From DASQHY01 sp035602605 (GTDB lineage Bacteria > Acidobacteriota > Terriglobia > Acidiferrales > UBA7541), in contig DATNLZ010000008.1 in NCBI GenBank assembly GCA_035602605.1, positions 1 through 64,000 on the forward strand: a DNA stretch of 64,000 nucleotides. The letters are read 5' to 3'. Below are positions 1 through 7,965 of this stretch, piece by piece. Under the pieces are notes generated by a model that was not told the DNA's origin, made no database searches, and worked only from the letters and a program-made list of their open reading frames with translations. The stretch's first letter is position 1. Every line of letters starts with the position of its first letter. The translations under genes were made by a program, and so were the position numbers.

Positions 1-181
1 TCTCTGCTGTGTCCCACAAGCTGATTCCGAACGCTTCTGTTCCTGTCGAACCAACGAACGTGATTTCGTCCTGGAATCCCTTCTGTTTTCGAAGCAGGGG
101 AATGATTTCCTTCTCGAGCGTCCGGGTAAACTCCGCAACGCTATTGGGCTTCAGATGCATGGAAACTCTGCGTGTAAACAT
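1..181 (-). CDS. Antibiotic biosynthesis monooxygenase (ABM)-like protein, C-terminus cut by window edge
   Basis: The minus strand opens with ATG at 181, preceded by a good Shine-Dalgarno (AAGGAGAGTGAC), and runs off the left end of the window. About 60 residues are visible. They begin MFTRRVSMHLKPNSVAEF and include EKEIIPLLRKQKGFQ and an EAFGISLWD segment. This pattern (basic strand, 'KPNSVAEF', 'LRKQKGF.DE', 'ISLWD') is typical of small dimeric ferredoxin-like ABM-domain proteins common in Acidobacteria. The substrate is unknown. The gene is divergent from the XRE regulator at 358 and shares a 176-bp control region with it, so the regulator may act on it. The fold assignment is fairly secure, the function is not. 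Confidence 0.7.
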   Translation of the reverse strand, partial: MFTRRVSMHLKPNSVAEFTRTLEKEIIPLLRKQKGFQDEITFVGSTGTEAFGISLWDTAE

Positions 182-264
182 GTCACTCTCCTTGGTTGTC
201 ATTGCCGGGGGGCGATTCAGATAACCTCCATTAGTTCAGGATACCTGCAGACTCCATCAGAACC

Positions 265-342
265 TTAACCAATATAGGTTAATTAACTTTACATGTCAAG
301 CAGAATATGAGATTATTTTAATAATTAATCAGATGTGGTTAA
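265..342. promoter_or_regulatory. Paired palindromic operators TTAACC-N6-GGTTAA
   Basis: Two copies of the same dyad lie in the gap between the divergent ABM-like and XRE genes. The first is TTAACC at 265-270 with GGTTAA at 277-282. The second is TTAATC (one mismatch) at 325-330 with GGTTAA at 337-342. Arm length and 6-bp spacer are identical, and the copies are offset by exactly 60 bp. The second dyad ends 15 bp before the GTG start of the regulator. The surrounding sequence is markedly AT-rich. That these are binding sites of the adjacent XRE protein is inference. Confidence 0.6.
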
Positions 343-357
343 TCGAGGAGGCACTCT

Positions 358-1212
358 GTGGATGTCTGCTTGGTGATCAAACAGCGACTGGAAGAATTAG
401 GCCTTGAGCAAAGAGACCTAGCTGCTGGCGCCGAAGTGACGGAGTCCTACATTTCCCAGCTGCTGACTCGGAAGAAACTGCCCCCCGCGCCTGGCCGAAC
501 AGACATTTACGACAAGATGGGAAAATTCTTGAAACTCCCCAGCGGGAGGCTTGCGAAGCTGGCTGAGCACCAGCGCAAGGAAGAATTGAAGAGGAACCTG
601 GGGGACCCACCCACGCCCTTGTTTAAAGAAGTTCGAGAGTTGATTCTCCGCAAGTGCGCACCCGCCAAAGGAAAACAAATACGTGCGATTTTTGAGAAGC
701 AGCCCTTCGGCGAACTCGAACGCCTCGTCACACAAAAGCTCTTGGACGTGGTCAAAAGAGTCGCCAAAGACGAATTGGAAAGTAAAACTTGGCTGCACTC
801 GGTGGCGCGACTCAGGGGTCGTAGCTATGAAGCGATGCGAGTCAGCATTCTCGAGTTCCTGGAGACGGATGTCTTCAACGTGTCCGTTGAGAACTGCGTG
901 TCCTTCCTGGATCCGCTAATCGAATCCTGGGATATCAACCTCAAGAATTTTGGCATGGAAATTGTTTTGAACCACAGACTCGCCCCAGGGCACCCTAAGA
1001 AATTTGAGTTTGTTGAAAAGGAACCTGACCAACCAGAGGAAGAGCCAGGGCTCAAAGAATTCCTTAATAATAGTTCCCTAAGCGGGACTGCCACCAAGAA
1101 AGAAATGGAGTTTCTAAAGAAACTGAGATTCAACGGAAAACGCCCTACTTCACTCTATTATTACCGAGAATTGCAAAACCTCAGAGACCCGCTCCATTTT
1201 CGTGAGGCATAA
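358..1212 (+). CDS. XRE-family helix-turn-helix transcriptional regulator
   Basis: A 284-residue protein with a GTG start directly after GAGGAGGCACTCT, a strong ribosome-binding site. Residues about 3-65 form a Cro/C1-type helix-turn-helix: IKQRLEELGLEQRDLAAGA, then TESYISQLLTRKK as the recognition helix region. The rest is helical and charged, with no recognised effector domain. A C-terminal stretch near 220-245 is acidic and rich in Pro/Glu. The two TTAACC-N6-GGTTAA dyads immediately upstream suggest that it represses itself and the divergent ABM-like gene. Its stop overlaps the beginning of the SagB-like fragment by 11 bp. The HTH assignment is firm, the regulated pathway is unknown. Confidence 0.75.
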   Translation: MDVCLVIKQRLEELGLEQRDLAAGAEVTESYISQLLTRKKLPPAPGRTDIYDKMGKFLKLPSGRLAKLAEHQRKEELKRNLGDPPTPLFKEVRELILRKCAPAKGKQIRAIFEKQPFGELERLVTQKLLDVVKRVAKDELESKTWLHSVARLRGRSYEAMRVSILEFLETDVFNVSVENCVSFLDPLIESWDINLKNFGMEIVLNHRLAPGHPKKFEFVEKEPDQPEEEPGLKEFLNNSSLSGTATKKEMEFLKKLRFNGKRPTSLYYYRELQNLRDPLHFREA

Positions 1213-1402
1213 AGTTGAGCGAGTAGAAGAAATGACGCGCTTTCTCTCCCTCGCATTGGCCGATTTAGAATGTGGCGGCGTCAACAGAGAAACAGAACGC
1301 CTGTTCGCCTACCACCATGGCACGAAGCACAGCTATCGCGCCGTTCGGAGGAATGCGCATTTTCTCGATTGGCATAATCAGCCTGATCCCGACCTCGGTT
1401 GA
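1202..1402 (+). pseudogene. SagB/ThcOx-type nitroreductase N-terminal fragment
   Basis: A short open frame (GTG at 1202, or ATG at 1232) encodes a peptide whose second half, YHHGTKHSYRAVRRNAHFLD followed by WHNQPDP, matches the conserved N-terminus of SagB-type dehydrogenases (typical 'YHEATKHS...LDW.NQP.PF'). Family members carry a nitroreductase FMN domain of 200 or more residues after this point; here the frame stops after about six more residues. The break lies exactly where the facing AbiEii remnant is also cut, which suggests one deletion or rearrangement junction near 1.39-1.42 kb. The fragment cannot be functional as an oxidoreductase. The family recognition rests on motif memory only. 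Confidence 0.5.
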
Positions 1403-1673
1403 TGCCTACACCCGGCCTTGGTGACATCGGGACGCTCGCTGAGCATTTCCTCACGGCCGATGTAGTTTAGGTCGATATCTACAGAGAGTCGCGCCAAATC
1501 CAGGTAGAACAAGTTGAGTGCGGTGCCGCCCTTCAGAACGAGTTTGTTGCGAAGGAAAGAGTGCTTGAGAATTCGGTAATCAACTCCCGAAGGCGGAGGA
1601 GTTTCTCGAGGTTGTCCGCTTGAAAGCAGGTTCCTCTGGCGATTGCGTTTATGTTCGCGGCATCCAATTTCAT
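1378..1673 (-). pseudogene. abiEii: AbiEii/AbiGii nucleotidyltransferase toxin, frameshifted and truncated
   Basis: ATG at 1673 (minus strand) starts MKLDAANINAIARGTCFQAD, continuing NLEKLLRLRELITEF, a typical AbiEii N-terminus. After about 35 residues the frame is lost, and the neighbouring frame continues HSFLRNKLVLKGGTALNLFY and DLARLSVDIDLNYIG. This contains the nucleotidyltransferase signature (GG-T-ALN...LS-D-IDLN) of the type IV toxin that silences tRNA by nucleotide addition. Homology ends around SERPDV; the remaining two thirds of the protein is missing. The ATG overlaps the stop of the AbiEi remnant as ATGA, the normal abiE operon layout. It is non-functional as it stands. Confidence 0.75.
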
Positions 1674-1861
1674 GTTTTTGTGAGACCTTCGGTCGAAGGC
1701 GCGAGTGTTTCAGGCACCATGAGTTTCCACGTCGGCACCCAGCGATTTCCGGGGCGCTTGCTTCCGAGATAGGCGACGCCCGGCGGAAGCCTGCGCAGAA
1801 ACTTGTCGCGCGGGGCTCCCCGAAAGAAGAGCAATTCAATGCGTGGGTGGGCATCCATTGA
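1670..1861 (-). pseudogene. abiEi: AbiEi antitoxin C-terminal remnant
   Basis: On the minus strand, the segment HPRIELLFFRGAPRDKFLRR, then YLGSKRPGNRWVPTWKLMVP, matches the C-terminal end of AbiEi-family antitoxin/transcriptional regulators (typical '..KVKRLFFWFADRH...DLGSGKR.L.KGG.L...Y.ITVPE.L'). The winged-helix N-terminal half is absent: reading upstream reaches the DoxX-like gene that starts on the other strand at 1900. The frame ends at TGA 1672-1670, overlapping the AbiEii ATG by four bases. Gene order and overlap identify the pair as a decayed type IV toxin-antitoxin/abortive-infection cassette. Confidence 0.6.
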
Positions 1862-1899
1862 TTGACATGAATCTGGCTTTTTAATAGCGTCGGAATCCG

Positions 1900-2682
1900 A
1901 TGACCCGAATCCAGCAACCTGCATTGACACTCTTTGCCGTCGGGATGATCGGCCTCGGTATCCTCGCTCTGGTCTACGGCGATTTCGCATTGGTATGGCA
2001 GCCCGTCGCCCCATGGATCCCAGGCCGGACGGCTCTTGCCTATGGTTCGGGCCTCATCATGCTACTAGGTGGTGTTGGACTGCTTTTTAGAGCCACGGCG
2101 GCATGGTCGGCTCGCATCGTGTTCCCATATCTCATCGTCTGGCTCCTGCTGAAGGTACCCGCTCTGCTGGTGGCGCCGCAGATGGAAGCTGTTTGGCTCG
2201 GCTTTGGCGAGCTTGCCGTGCTTCTGGCCGGAGGATGGGTTTTGTTTGCCAAGCTGGCCGGGCTGCGAGAGGGATCGCCACTGACATTCGTCACGGGCGA
2301 GAACGGCATCCGCCTTGCACGGATGCTCTTTGCGGTTTCTCTCATACCGATCGGACTCTCACATCTTGTGTATGTGAAGCAGACTGCTGGGCTGGTACCA
2401 GCGTGGCTTCCTTATCGTGTTGGCTGGACCTACCTGACCGGCGCCGGACAGATCGCCTGCGGTCTCGGCGTGCTGTTCTCGATCTTTCCGCGTGCGGCCG
2501 CGAGGGCGGAAGCGGGCATGATAAGTCTGTTTACGCTTCTCGTTTGGGGTCCTGCGATTCTGGCCGCCCCGACGACACGGCTGCCGTGGACGGCGTTCTT
2601 CATCTCATGGGCGATCGCGTCTGCCGCATGGGTAGTAGCCCAAAACATCGCGCCGAAGCAGCCTGCCAAGCCGGAGGTGTGA
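1900..2682 (+). CDS. DoxX-like integral membrane protein
   Basis: A 260-residue, strongly hydrophobic protein with about seven predicted membrane helices (roughly residues 8-28, 45-65, 73-93, 97-117, 137-157, 172-194 and 203-245). The repeated pattern of Gly/Ala-rich helices with short loops (IGLGILALVYGDF near the start, LIPIGLSHLVY and LTGAGQIACGLGVLFSI later) is that of DoxX/DoxD-like membrane proteins. The biochemical role of such proteins is poorly defined; some are linked to thiosulfate oxidation or redox stress. It starts just after the decayed abiEi fragment and has no operon partner. No strong ribosome-binding site is visible. Confidence 0.6.
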   Translation: MTRIQQPALTLFAVGMIGLGILALVYGDFALVWQPVAPWIPGRTALAYGSGLIMLLGGVGLLFRATAAWSARIVFPYLIVWLLLKVPALLVAPQMEAVWLGFGELAVLLAGGWVLFAKLAGLREGSPLTFVTGENGIRLARMLFAVSLIPIGLSHLVYVKQTAGLVPAWLPYRVGWTYLTGAGQIACGLGVLFSIFPRAAARAEAGMISLFTLLVWGPAILAAPTTRLPWTAFFISWAIASAAWVVAQNIAPKQPAKPEV

Positions 2683-2740
2683 CCGCCGATCCCATCGACT
2701 TATATTTGACTAAGCTCTTCTGTTTTGTCATCTGCGCCGA

Positions 2741-2998
2741 ATGTTGGGCGAGATGCTCGTAACGGTGAGCGGCCCTAAAATCGTGCATGCTAGCTATTGC
2801 AAAGGGACAGCTCAGGGTATTCCCATTCCTGGAGCCGGGCCAGGCGTACGCGGCATGGTTGGACCAGTCCGAAATGCAGCCGTCGGAGCGGCGGTCAGCG
2901 CTGGCTACAACGCCATTGCTGGCGTGGGCCAGGAAACGCTTGAGCTGGGTATCAGCGCATCAGGCAAAGTCGCAACGGTGGCGGCACCACTCGTCTAA
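2741..2998 (+). CDS. Small Gly/Ala-rich open frame, unrecognised
   Basis: An 85-codon frame whose C-terminal two thirds (GIPIPGAGPGVRGMVGPVRN, then AAVGAAVSAGYNAIAG) is Gly/Ala/Val-rich and looks like a membrane-inserting or low-complexity segment, such as the glycine-rich stretches preceding toxin tips. There is no clear ribosome-binding site, and a second frame is open over the same bases. It may be the tail of a lost gene or a chance frame. No function is proposed. The remainder of the 2683-3115 gap shows nothing recognisable. Confidence 0.2.
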   Translation: MLGEMLVTVSGPKIVHASYCKGTAQGIPIPGAGPGVRGMVGPVRNAAVGAAVSAGYNAIAGVGQETLELGISASGKVATVAAPLV

Positions 2999-3115
2999 AC
3001 GACGTGTATTATCCCAAAGTATTAATGGACAGCCGCGCTAATTGCGTCGTATACCGCCTAGGGTAAGCAGGCTAGTCAGAGATCAATCACTTCCTCGAAG
3101 TCGCCAGGAGGATGC

Positions 3116-3847
3116 ATGATCCGGCAGCATCTGATCGGAAGCAGCTTGGCAGGCGAGGGCGATTTTCGGTGGCGGGGGGGAGAGATCACCCGGCTGGAAG
3201 GGTTTTCGGATGCTGTCTTCGCGTTCGCCGTCACGCTGCTGGTAGTCTCGCTGGAAGTTCCCAAAACGTTCCACGAGTTGATGGAGGCCATGCGGGGCTT
3301 TGCGGCGTTTGCCGTCTGCTTCGCGCTTCTCGCCGAGGTCTGGTCCAACCATTATCGCTTCTTTCGGCGATACGGATTGCAAGACCCCTGGGCCGTATTC
3401 CTCAACTGCGTGCTTCTGTTCTTTGTGTTGTTCTACGTTTACCCGCTCAAATTCCTGTTCTTTACGATGTTCAACAACGGGGGCAGGATTGAGGCCCAGC
3501 AGGCGCGGGCATTGTTCATCATTTACGGTGCGGGGTACGCAGCGCTCTTCCTGGTATTTGCCCTATTGTATTTGCACGCTTGGAGAAAGCGCGAGGAGTT
3601 GGCCCTGAACCAGCTTGAACGGCTGAAAACGCGCCACAGCCTTATTGACCACCTGGCGATGGTGTTCGTCGGATTGATATCAGTACTGCTGGCATTGAGC
3701 CTGCCATTGAGGTGGGTCGGAATGGCCGGGTATTTTTATTTCATTATTGGGGCGTATTTCACGCTGGCAGGAATGACGTTTGGAAGACGTGTGCGTCTAC
3801 TGAAAGAAATGGGTGAGTCTTCGGCGGCCTCCGATCCTTCCAGATAA
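3116..3847 (+). CDS. TMEM175-like (DUF1211) potassium channel family membrane protein
   Basis: A 243-residue membrane protein. Residues 26-37 read RLEGFSDAVFAF, the hallmark first-helix motif R..-FSDAVFA of the bacterial TMEM175/DUF1211 family, whose members form tetrameric K+ leak channels. About six hydrophobic helices follow (roughly 30-50, 58-80, 92-120, 130-155, 183-200 and 206-226). The length fits the single-repeat bacterial form. It stands alone between gene-poor flanks, so physiological context is missing. Family assignment is good; ion selectivity is from family knowledge only. Confidence 0.8.
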   Translation: MIRQHLIGSSLAGEGDFRWRGGEITRLEGFSDAVFAFAVTLLVVSLEVPKTFHELMEAMRGFAAFAVCFALLAEVWSNHYRFFRRYGLQDPWAVFLNCVLLFFVLFYVYPLKFLFFTMFNNGGRIEAQQARALFIIYGAGYAALFLVFALLYLHAWRKREELALNQLERLKTRHSLIDHLAMVFVGLISVLLALSLPLRWVGMAGYFYFIIGAYFTLAGMTFGRRVRLLKEMGESSAASDPSR

Positions 3848-4338
3848 TCTAGTCTCATGGTTAATTCTGGCGGCCAGAAGCCTAGGACGATTCTCGTATC
3901 TTGAAATGCTTCAGCAACGACATATCAAAGTTCAGCCGCATAACGGTGGAGTCCAGACATCAGAGTTTTTGCGCAGTACGGGGTCTTGGCCAACCTTGAT
4001 GTGTCTATAATTCTTACCTTCGTCACCTCGGCCTGCCATTTCCGTCCGGTCTGTAGCTGCGGTTTCCGTCATCACAATCAAGCTCCGCCCGCCAAAAAAA
4101 GTGCCGAACGAGGAACTCCATGCTCTGCGGTACCTTCGCAGCGTCCCCGCCCAAGCCGTTCGGCAATAACCGAGAAGGATTGTCAATTGCAACGTGTCGT
4201 ACGCGCACAGGCCGCACAGGCAGACCATCCACCCGAAATGTGCCGGGCGCGAACGGCACTTCTACGCGTCACACAGCCCAGGGGCGCGATTTCCCGCAAC
4301 GGTCGGCGCTATCGCCGAGTCACCGGTGAGAAATACGG
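3848..4338. other. Intergenic, no recognisable gene
   Basis: About 490 bp between the TMEM175-like gene and the tail of the leftward receptor gene. Several overlapping frames of 65-118 codons are open on both strands, but none has a good start signal or a recognisable motif. I see no RNA gene or clear terminator here. Confidence 0.4.
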
Positions 4339-6909
4339 CTAGAAGTGAAAAGTGATATCCACCCGGAGAGTCCTCGGTGTGACGAAATGGGTTCCCGCGA
4401 AACTCGAAAGAAAATTGTACAATGCGACTTTGTTCATCAGATTCACTATTGTTATTTTCCCACCTATGGCCAAGGTGTCTTTTCTCCAAACCCGGTCTGT
4501 GCCCAGAGCAATGTCAAAAATATTGCGCGGCGTAATGCGGGATGGGTTGGTATCGGCGTTATAAGTTCCGGGAGAACGGATATCAATGAGAGTGGCGCCG
4601 TAATGAGGTGAGCTGCACGTTCGCAGCGGGCGGCCGACAGTTGCAAAGATGTTGCCGCAATACAAACCGATCTGTTGTTGCTCATCGCCCGCTAGAGTAA
4701 GCGCCGTTGGATAGTCGGGAACGCTGACGACTACCAACCCACTGTCAAATCGCCAGGTGAGGCCAATCCAGAGGCCCTTGAATTCTTTTTGCGAAAACTG
4801 ATACTGCATATTGGTGGTCTGCTCGAAACCCTGATCGTGGTCGGGACGAGCCACGGGAGCATACGCCGAGCCGAAATTGATGCCGCCGATTTCCGGACTG
4901 AACAGACGTGACCGACTATGTCCCAACACGCTGAAAGCGCTGAAGCCATGTACGTTGTTGAGAGTCACGCGCACCAAAGCGCCGTCGATCTTCGATTTTC
5001 GGAACTGAATGGGAAAGTTCAGCGGGGTGTTCAGGATGGAATTGAAATCGTATGCTCCCAGCGTGAACTTCCAAAAATATCCTGCTCCGACGCTGAGTTT
5101 ACTTCCGAGCTTCTGCTCGAGACCAACGTTAAACTGATTGCGCCGGGCAGGAGTAAGCGGCTGTACCTGGGTTGCTCCAAGCGAACCGTCCGCGAGGCCT
5201 CCGGTGCCGGTCGCGCTTGAGAGCACGAGGTTCTCGTTGTAGGGGGTAAGAAACACTCTGGCGTAGGATGCATGAACCACGGTACCGGTCGAGGGCACCT
5301 GATATGCAATGCCCGTGCGCGGCTGGATTCCCGAGCCTTTGCTCAGGCCATCGTAATTGTCATAGCGTAGGCCGAGATTCAAGTTAAGCTGGCCGAGCTT
5401 AATGCTGTCCTGAACATATGCACTCTTCTCATAAATAGATGCTGCACCGCGAAATTGGAAAAGAGTTCCACCACGCGTTAAGTCATACGGCAACAGGGCG
5501 GGTTGATAAGAGGTGCTCTGCGCATAACCCGCCCGAGCACACTGGCTGGGAGAGGTTAGCCGAGGGTCGGCGACCGGAGCACCATGTGCGTCGAGGCAGG
5601 GCGAATTGAAGGCCGGATCGGTGAGTCCAGTGCTGAACGCCTCCGAGAGTGGAGTGACCTGTATCTGTATTCCACCTTTCATAGTGTGGCGGCCACGGGA
5701 ATACGTGAGGTCGCTCCGCATGCCCGTGCTCGTTAACCGCCTGGATTGAGAGAGAGTCGCCGGCTGGTCTGAGAGCAGTTCAGGGGATGGGAAATACTTC
5801 ACACGGTCTTGCCGCACCCATGTGTTGGCAGTGAGAAGCAGTGTGGGACTGATCAGCCGTGAAAATGCCAGCCCCACATTGAAGCTCATCATATGCTGCC
5901 GCTGGTCCTGTCCTGCCGCCTGTTGATCATATGTATTGGGGACCCGGAACCAGGAGCGCGCCGCCATCACGTTCAAATGGAACGAGGTTACATCGCTCGG
6001 CCGCCAGTCAAACCGATCAAACAGATTTTCTGCGTTGCCGCGTGCGTGAAGGGGCCGAAATTCCGGTGTGTCCAGAAAACGGTGGCTGTCGATCCCATCC
6101 AAAGCCAGGAAATTACCAATGGTGTCGGATCCGAACGCAGAGGTGATACCTGCCGTCGGGGTACCAAACGATCCGTAACCCACCGAAATCGTGCCAACCG
6201 ACGGTCGGAAATTTAAGCCTGACCGCGTTGTCGCCTCCACAATGAGGCTTGTCTTGTCGCCAAATTCGGCGGGAGGGACGCCTTGGATGGTTCGCATTTC
6301 CTGAATTGTGCTGACGGAAATCTGGTTCGAAAAAATTCGGCTCTGCTGATCGGAAATCGGCTGTCCATCAATGCTGAAAGATGTCTCTGCGTGTTCGCCA
6401 AGCGGATGGAACGACCCGTTCGAGTCTGCTGCGACACCGGGCGTTGCCAGGGTCAATATGGAACTCAGGGCAGCATTCACACTTTCGCTTGGCAAATTGT
6501 GAATGAGCCCGGTTCCAACTTGTGTTTGAGCGACGTTTACGGAACTTATATCTGCAGAGCCTTCTGCTACGGTCACTTGTTGTGCGACTGATTCAAGTGC
6601 AAGAGAGATAGTCAGCTGGAGCGATTCCCCCGGATGCACAACGACCTTCCGATGTACGGTTCGGAAGCCACCAGCTTGCATCGTGAGTTCATACTGGCCC
6701 GGTTCGATGTGTGTGAAACAAAACTGACCATCTGGGCCCGTCTTGGCATCGAGACGCATATAGGTGGCCCTCAATTCGAGTACGCCGCCCACGACTATTG
6801 CCCCGGTCTGGTCTCGAACCACGCCACAGACAGCGTCAGGTGGTGGTGCCTGCGGCGTCAGTAACGAAAAAAGAAGCACGGAATAGGAAGCAAACTCGCT
6901 GAAGCCCAT
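4339..6909 (-). CDS. TonB-dependent outer-membrane receptor with carboxypeptidase-regulatory-like domain (compact type)
   Basis: An 856-residue protein starting at ATG 6909 behind CAGGAGAC. A short signal sequence (residues 1-18, ending near LLTPQAPPP) is followed by a carboxypeptidase-regulatory-like beta-sandwich at about 25-105 (VCGVVRDQTGAIVVGG, then GQFCFTHIEPGQYELTMQAG). A plug domain lies at about 120-240, with SFSIDGQPISDQQ and a PPAEFGDKTSLIVEATTRSG segment. The rest is a beta-barrel ending VDITFHF with a terminal aromatic, the usual outer-membrane protein signature. It is shorter and less typical than the other four receptors here (about 1040-1260 residues). Substrate unknown; such receptors import large nutrients using TonB energy. 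No co-directional partner gene is adjacent. Confidence 0.88.
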   Translation of the reverse strand: MGFSEFASYSVLLFSLLTPQAPPPDAVCGVVRDQTGAIVVGGVLELRATYMRLDAKTGPDGQFCFTHIEPGQYELTMQAGGFRTVHRKVVVHPGESLQLTISLALESVAQQVTVAEGSADISSVNVAQTQVGTGLIHNLPSESVNAALSSILTLATPGVAADSNGSFHPLGEHAETSFSIDGQPISDQQSRIFSNQISVSTIQEMRTIQGVPPAEFGDKTSLIVEATTRSGLNFRPSVGTISVGYGSFGTPTAGITSAFGSDTIGNFLALDGIDSHRFLDTPEFRPLHARGNAENLFDRFDWRPSDVTSFHLNVMAARSWFRVPNTYDQQAAGQDQRQHMMSFNVGLAFSRLISPTLLLTANTWVRQDRVKYFPSPELLSDQPATLSQSRRLTSTGMRSDLTYSRGRHTMKGGIQIQVTPLSEAFSTGLTDPAFNSPCLDAHGAPVADPRLTSPSQCARAGYAQSTSYQPALLPYDLTRGGTLFQFRGAASIYEKSAYVQDSIKLGQLNLNLGLRYDNYDGLSKGSGIQPRTGIAYQVPSTGTVVHASYARVFLTPYNENLVLSSATGTGGLADGSLGATQVQPLTPARRNQFNVGLEQKLGSKLSVGAGYFWKFTLGAYDFNSILNTPLNFPIQFRKSKIDGALVRVTLNNVHGFSAFSVLGHSRSRLFSPEIGGINFGSAYAPVARPDHDQGFEQTTNMQYQFSQKEFKGLWIGLTWRFDSGLVVVSVPDYPTALTLAGDEQQQIGLYCGNIFATVGRPLRTCSSPHYGATLIDIRSPGTYNADTNPSRITPRNIFDIALGTDRVWRKDTLAIGGKITIVNLMNKVALYNFLSSFAGTHFVTPRTLRVDITFHF

Positions 6910-6929
6910 GTCTCCTGCACCCAGTATCC

Positions 6930-6947
6930 ATATTAATCGATATTAAT
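6930..6947. promoter_or_regulatory. Tandem ATATTAAT repeat upstream of receptor gene
   Basis: ATATTAAT occurs at 6930-6937 and again at 6940-6947, 10 bp apart (one helical turn), about 20 bp before the receptor start at 6909 (minus strand). The flanking stretch to 6957 is almost pure A/T in an otherwise GC-rich region. It may contain the -10 region or a direct-repeat binding site. No matching site was seen elsewhere in the window. Confidence 0.35.
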
Positions 6948-7197
6948 ATTATATGTAAAGCGCAGTTAACCGAAGAAGAGCTCAACCTACATCAGGCCAA
7001 ATGTCTGCACACGGTCAAACATTCGTAGAAATTTACGATCTCCACAATGTTTATGGAGCTGTGGTTTAAGGAACTCTCTTCAAAGAGTGCAGGGTCGACG
7101 AATCCACTGCACGGGAAGGCTCTGATGGCATGGATGAGATTGAATAATTCATCACCGCGGATGTCGGGGTACCCGAACAGTATCCAAGGTCAGTGCA

Positions 7198-7275
7198 GGC
7201 TTTATCCGTGTCGGTGCCGAGATCGGCGTGCTCTTGGTTCTGTTTATGTTAGGGGTTGAGTACACCGGAGAGAGT
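7198..7275 (+). pseudogene. Kef-type monovalent cation/proton antiporter fragment
   Basis: In the gap between the receptor gene and the toxin genes, one plus frame reads AEIGVLLVLFMLGVEYTGE. This corresponds to the conserved second or third helix of CPA2/KefB-type exchangers ('..EIGVVLLLFMLGLE.'). Only about 25 residues are recognisable, with no start codon and no downstream homology. The rest of 6958-7321 carries no gene I can support. This is most likely a relic left by deletion or insertion. Recognition is by motif only. Confidence 0.4.
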
Positions 7276-7321
7276 TGGTGGAGAGTAGAACAGGGGTTAG
7301 GCTACGTCTTTCATGCTCTCC

Positions 7322-7714
7322 TTACCAGATCGTGTGAAGCACTTTGGACCGAAGGATCTCACGGTCGGCCGTAAGCAAAGATAGCCCCTCGACCAGTGCG
7401 GTGGCTCCGATAATGCGATCCGCTGGATCTTTGGGATATGTTGCTGGAAGCTCCATTGCACGCGCGCACGCGCGGCCACTCATCGGCAGCACGACGAACC
7501 GCGCCTCGACTTCCTGCAGGAAGGATTCGATGCTGATATTGAGGTGTATGCGGCCCTTACTCGCGAGTGTCGCCAACTCCGAGAGGGTGATATCGGAAAT
7601 TGCCAAGCCGTCTCCATTCTTGCGCGCATCGTCGATCGCTGCCCTTGCCTTCCTTGAGAGCTGGTCTTGGTCAAACGCCAGCCAGACGACAACATGCGTG
7701 TCGACGAGAATCAC
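7322..7714 (-). CDS. vapC: PIN-domain ribonuclease toxin (VapC type)
   Basis: About 130 residues, starting at GTG 7714, which overlaps the antitoxin stop as GTGA. All four acidic positions of the PIN nuclease active site are visible: Asp in VDTHVVVW near the N-terminus, Glu in TLSELATLA, Asp in PKDPADRIIGATAL, and Asp in LLTADREI. This predicts an intact Mg-dependent RNase that cleaves tRNA or rRNA when freed from its antitoxin. The gene is the second of a two-gene operon with a Phd/YefM-type antitoxin. Length and layout are normal. The target RNA is unknown. Confidence 0.9.
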   Translation of the reverse strand: MILVDTHVVVWLAFDQDQLSRKARAAIDDARKNGDGLAISDITLSELATLASKGRIHLNISIESFLQEVEARFVVLPMSGRACARAMELPATYPKDPADRIIGATALVEGLSLLTADREILRSKVLHTIW

Positions 7715-7944
7715 CTGAGCTCGCCCCAATCTTCAGCGGAAATCGCGGGCGAAACGATGTCGCCTTTAACGGCGCCCTTGCCACCGAGGAAATCGTAGAT
7801 CTCGTCCGTGTCTGTATTGACCGGGACAAGCTTCGCCACCGGCTTGCCGTGTTTAGTGATCACGACCGTCTGGTGCTTGGCCTGAACCTCGTCCATGATT
7901 GCAAGACAGTTTGTCTTGAAGGCGCCCGCTGCCATCTTCTTCAT
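7711..7944 (-). CDS. Phd/YefM-type antitoxin
   Basis: A 77-residue protein starting at ATG 7944 behind GAGGAG. Residues 1-55 show the Phd/YefM DNA-binding and dimerisation fold: MAAGAFKTNCLAIMDEVQ, then TVVITKHGKPVAKLVPV. The C-terminal tail, which would wrap the toxin, ends SAEDWGELR. It overlaps the downstream VapC toxin by four bases, so the two are translationally coupled. A repeat-containing control region (7966-7987) lies just upstream and probably mediates autorepression. The divergent VapB/VapC operon begins about 160 bp away. Confidence 0.9.
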   Translation of the reverse strand: MKKMAAGAFKTNCLAIMDEVQAKHQTVVITKHGKPVAKLVPVNTDTDEIYDFLGGKGAVKGDIVSPAISAEDWGELR

Positions 7945-7965
7945 CGCAAAACTCCTCTACAGTCT

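Noticed and set aside
2103..2762. A 219-codon plus frame overlapping the DoxX-like gene
   Set aside because: The register gives a Cys/Arg-rich product, while the DoxX-like register gives clean membrane helices.
3986..4342. A 118-codon plus frame in the gap before the first receptor
   Set aside because: No ribosome site or motif, Arg/Pro-rich composition, and overlap with other equally open frames.
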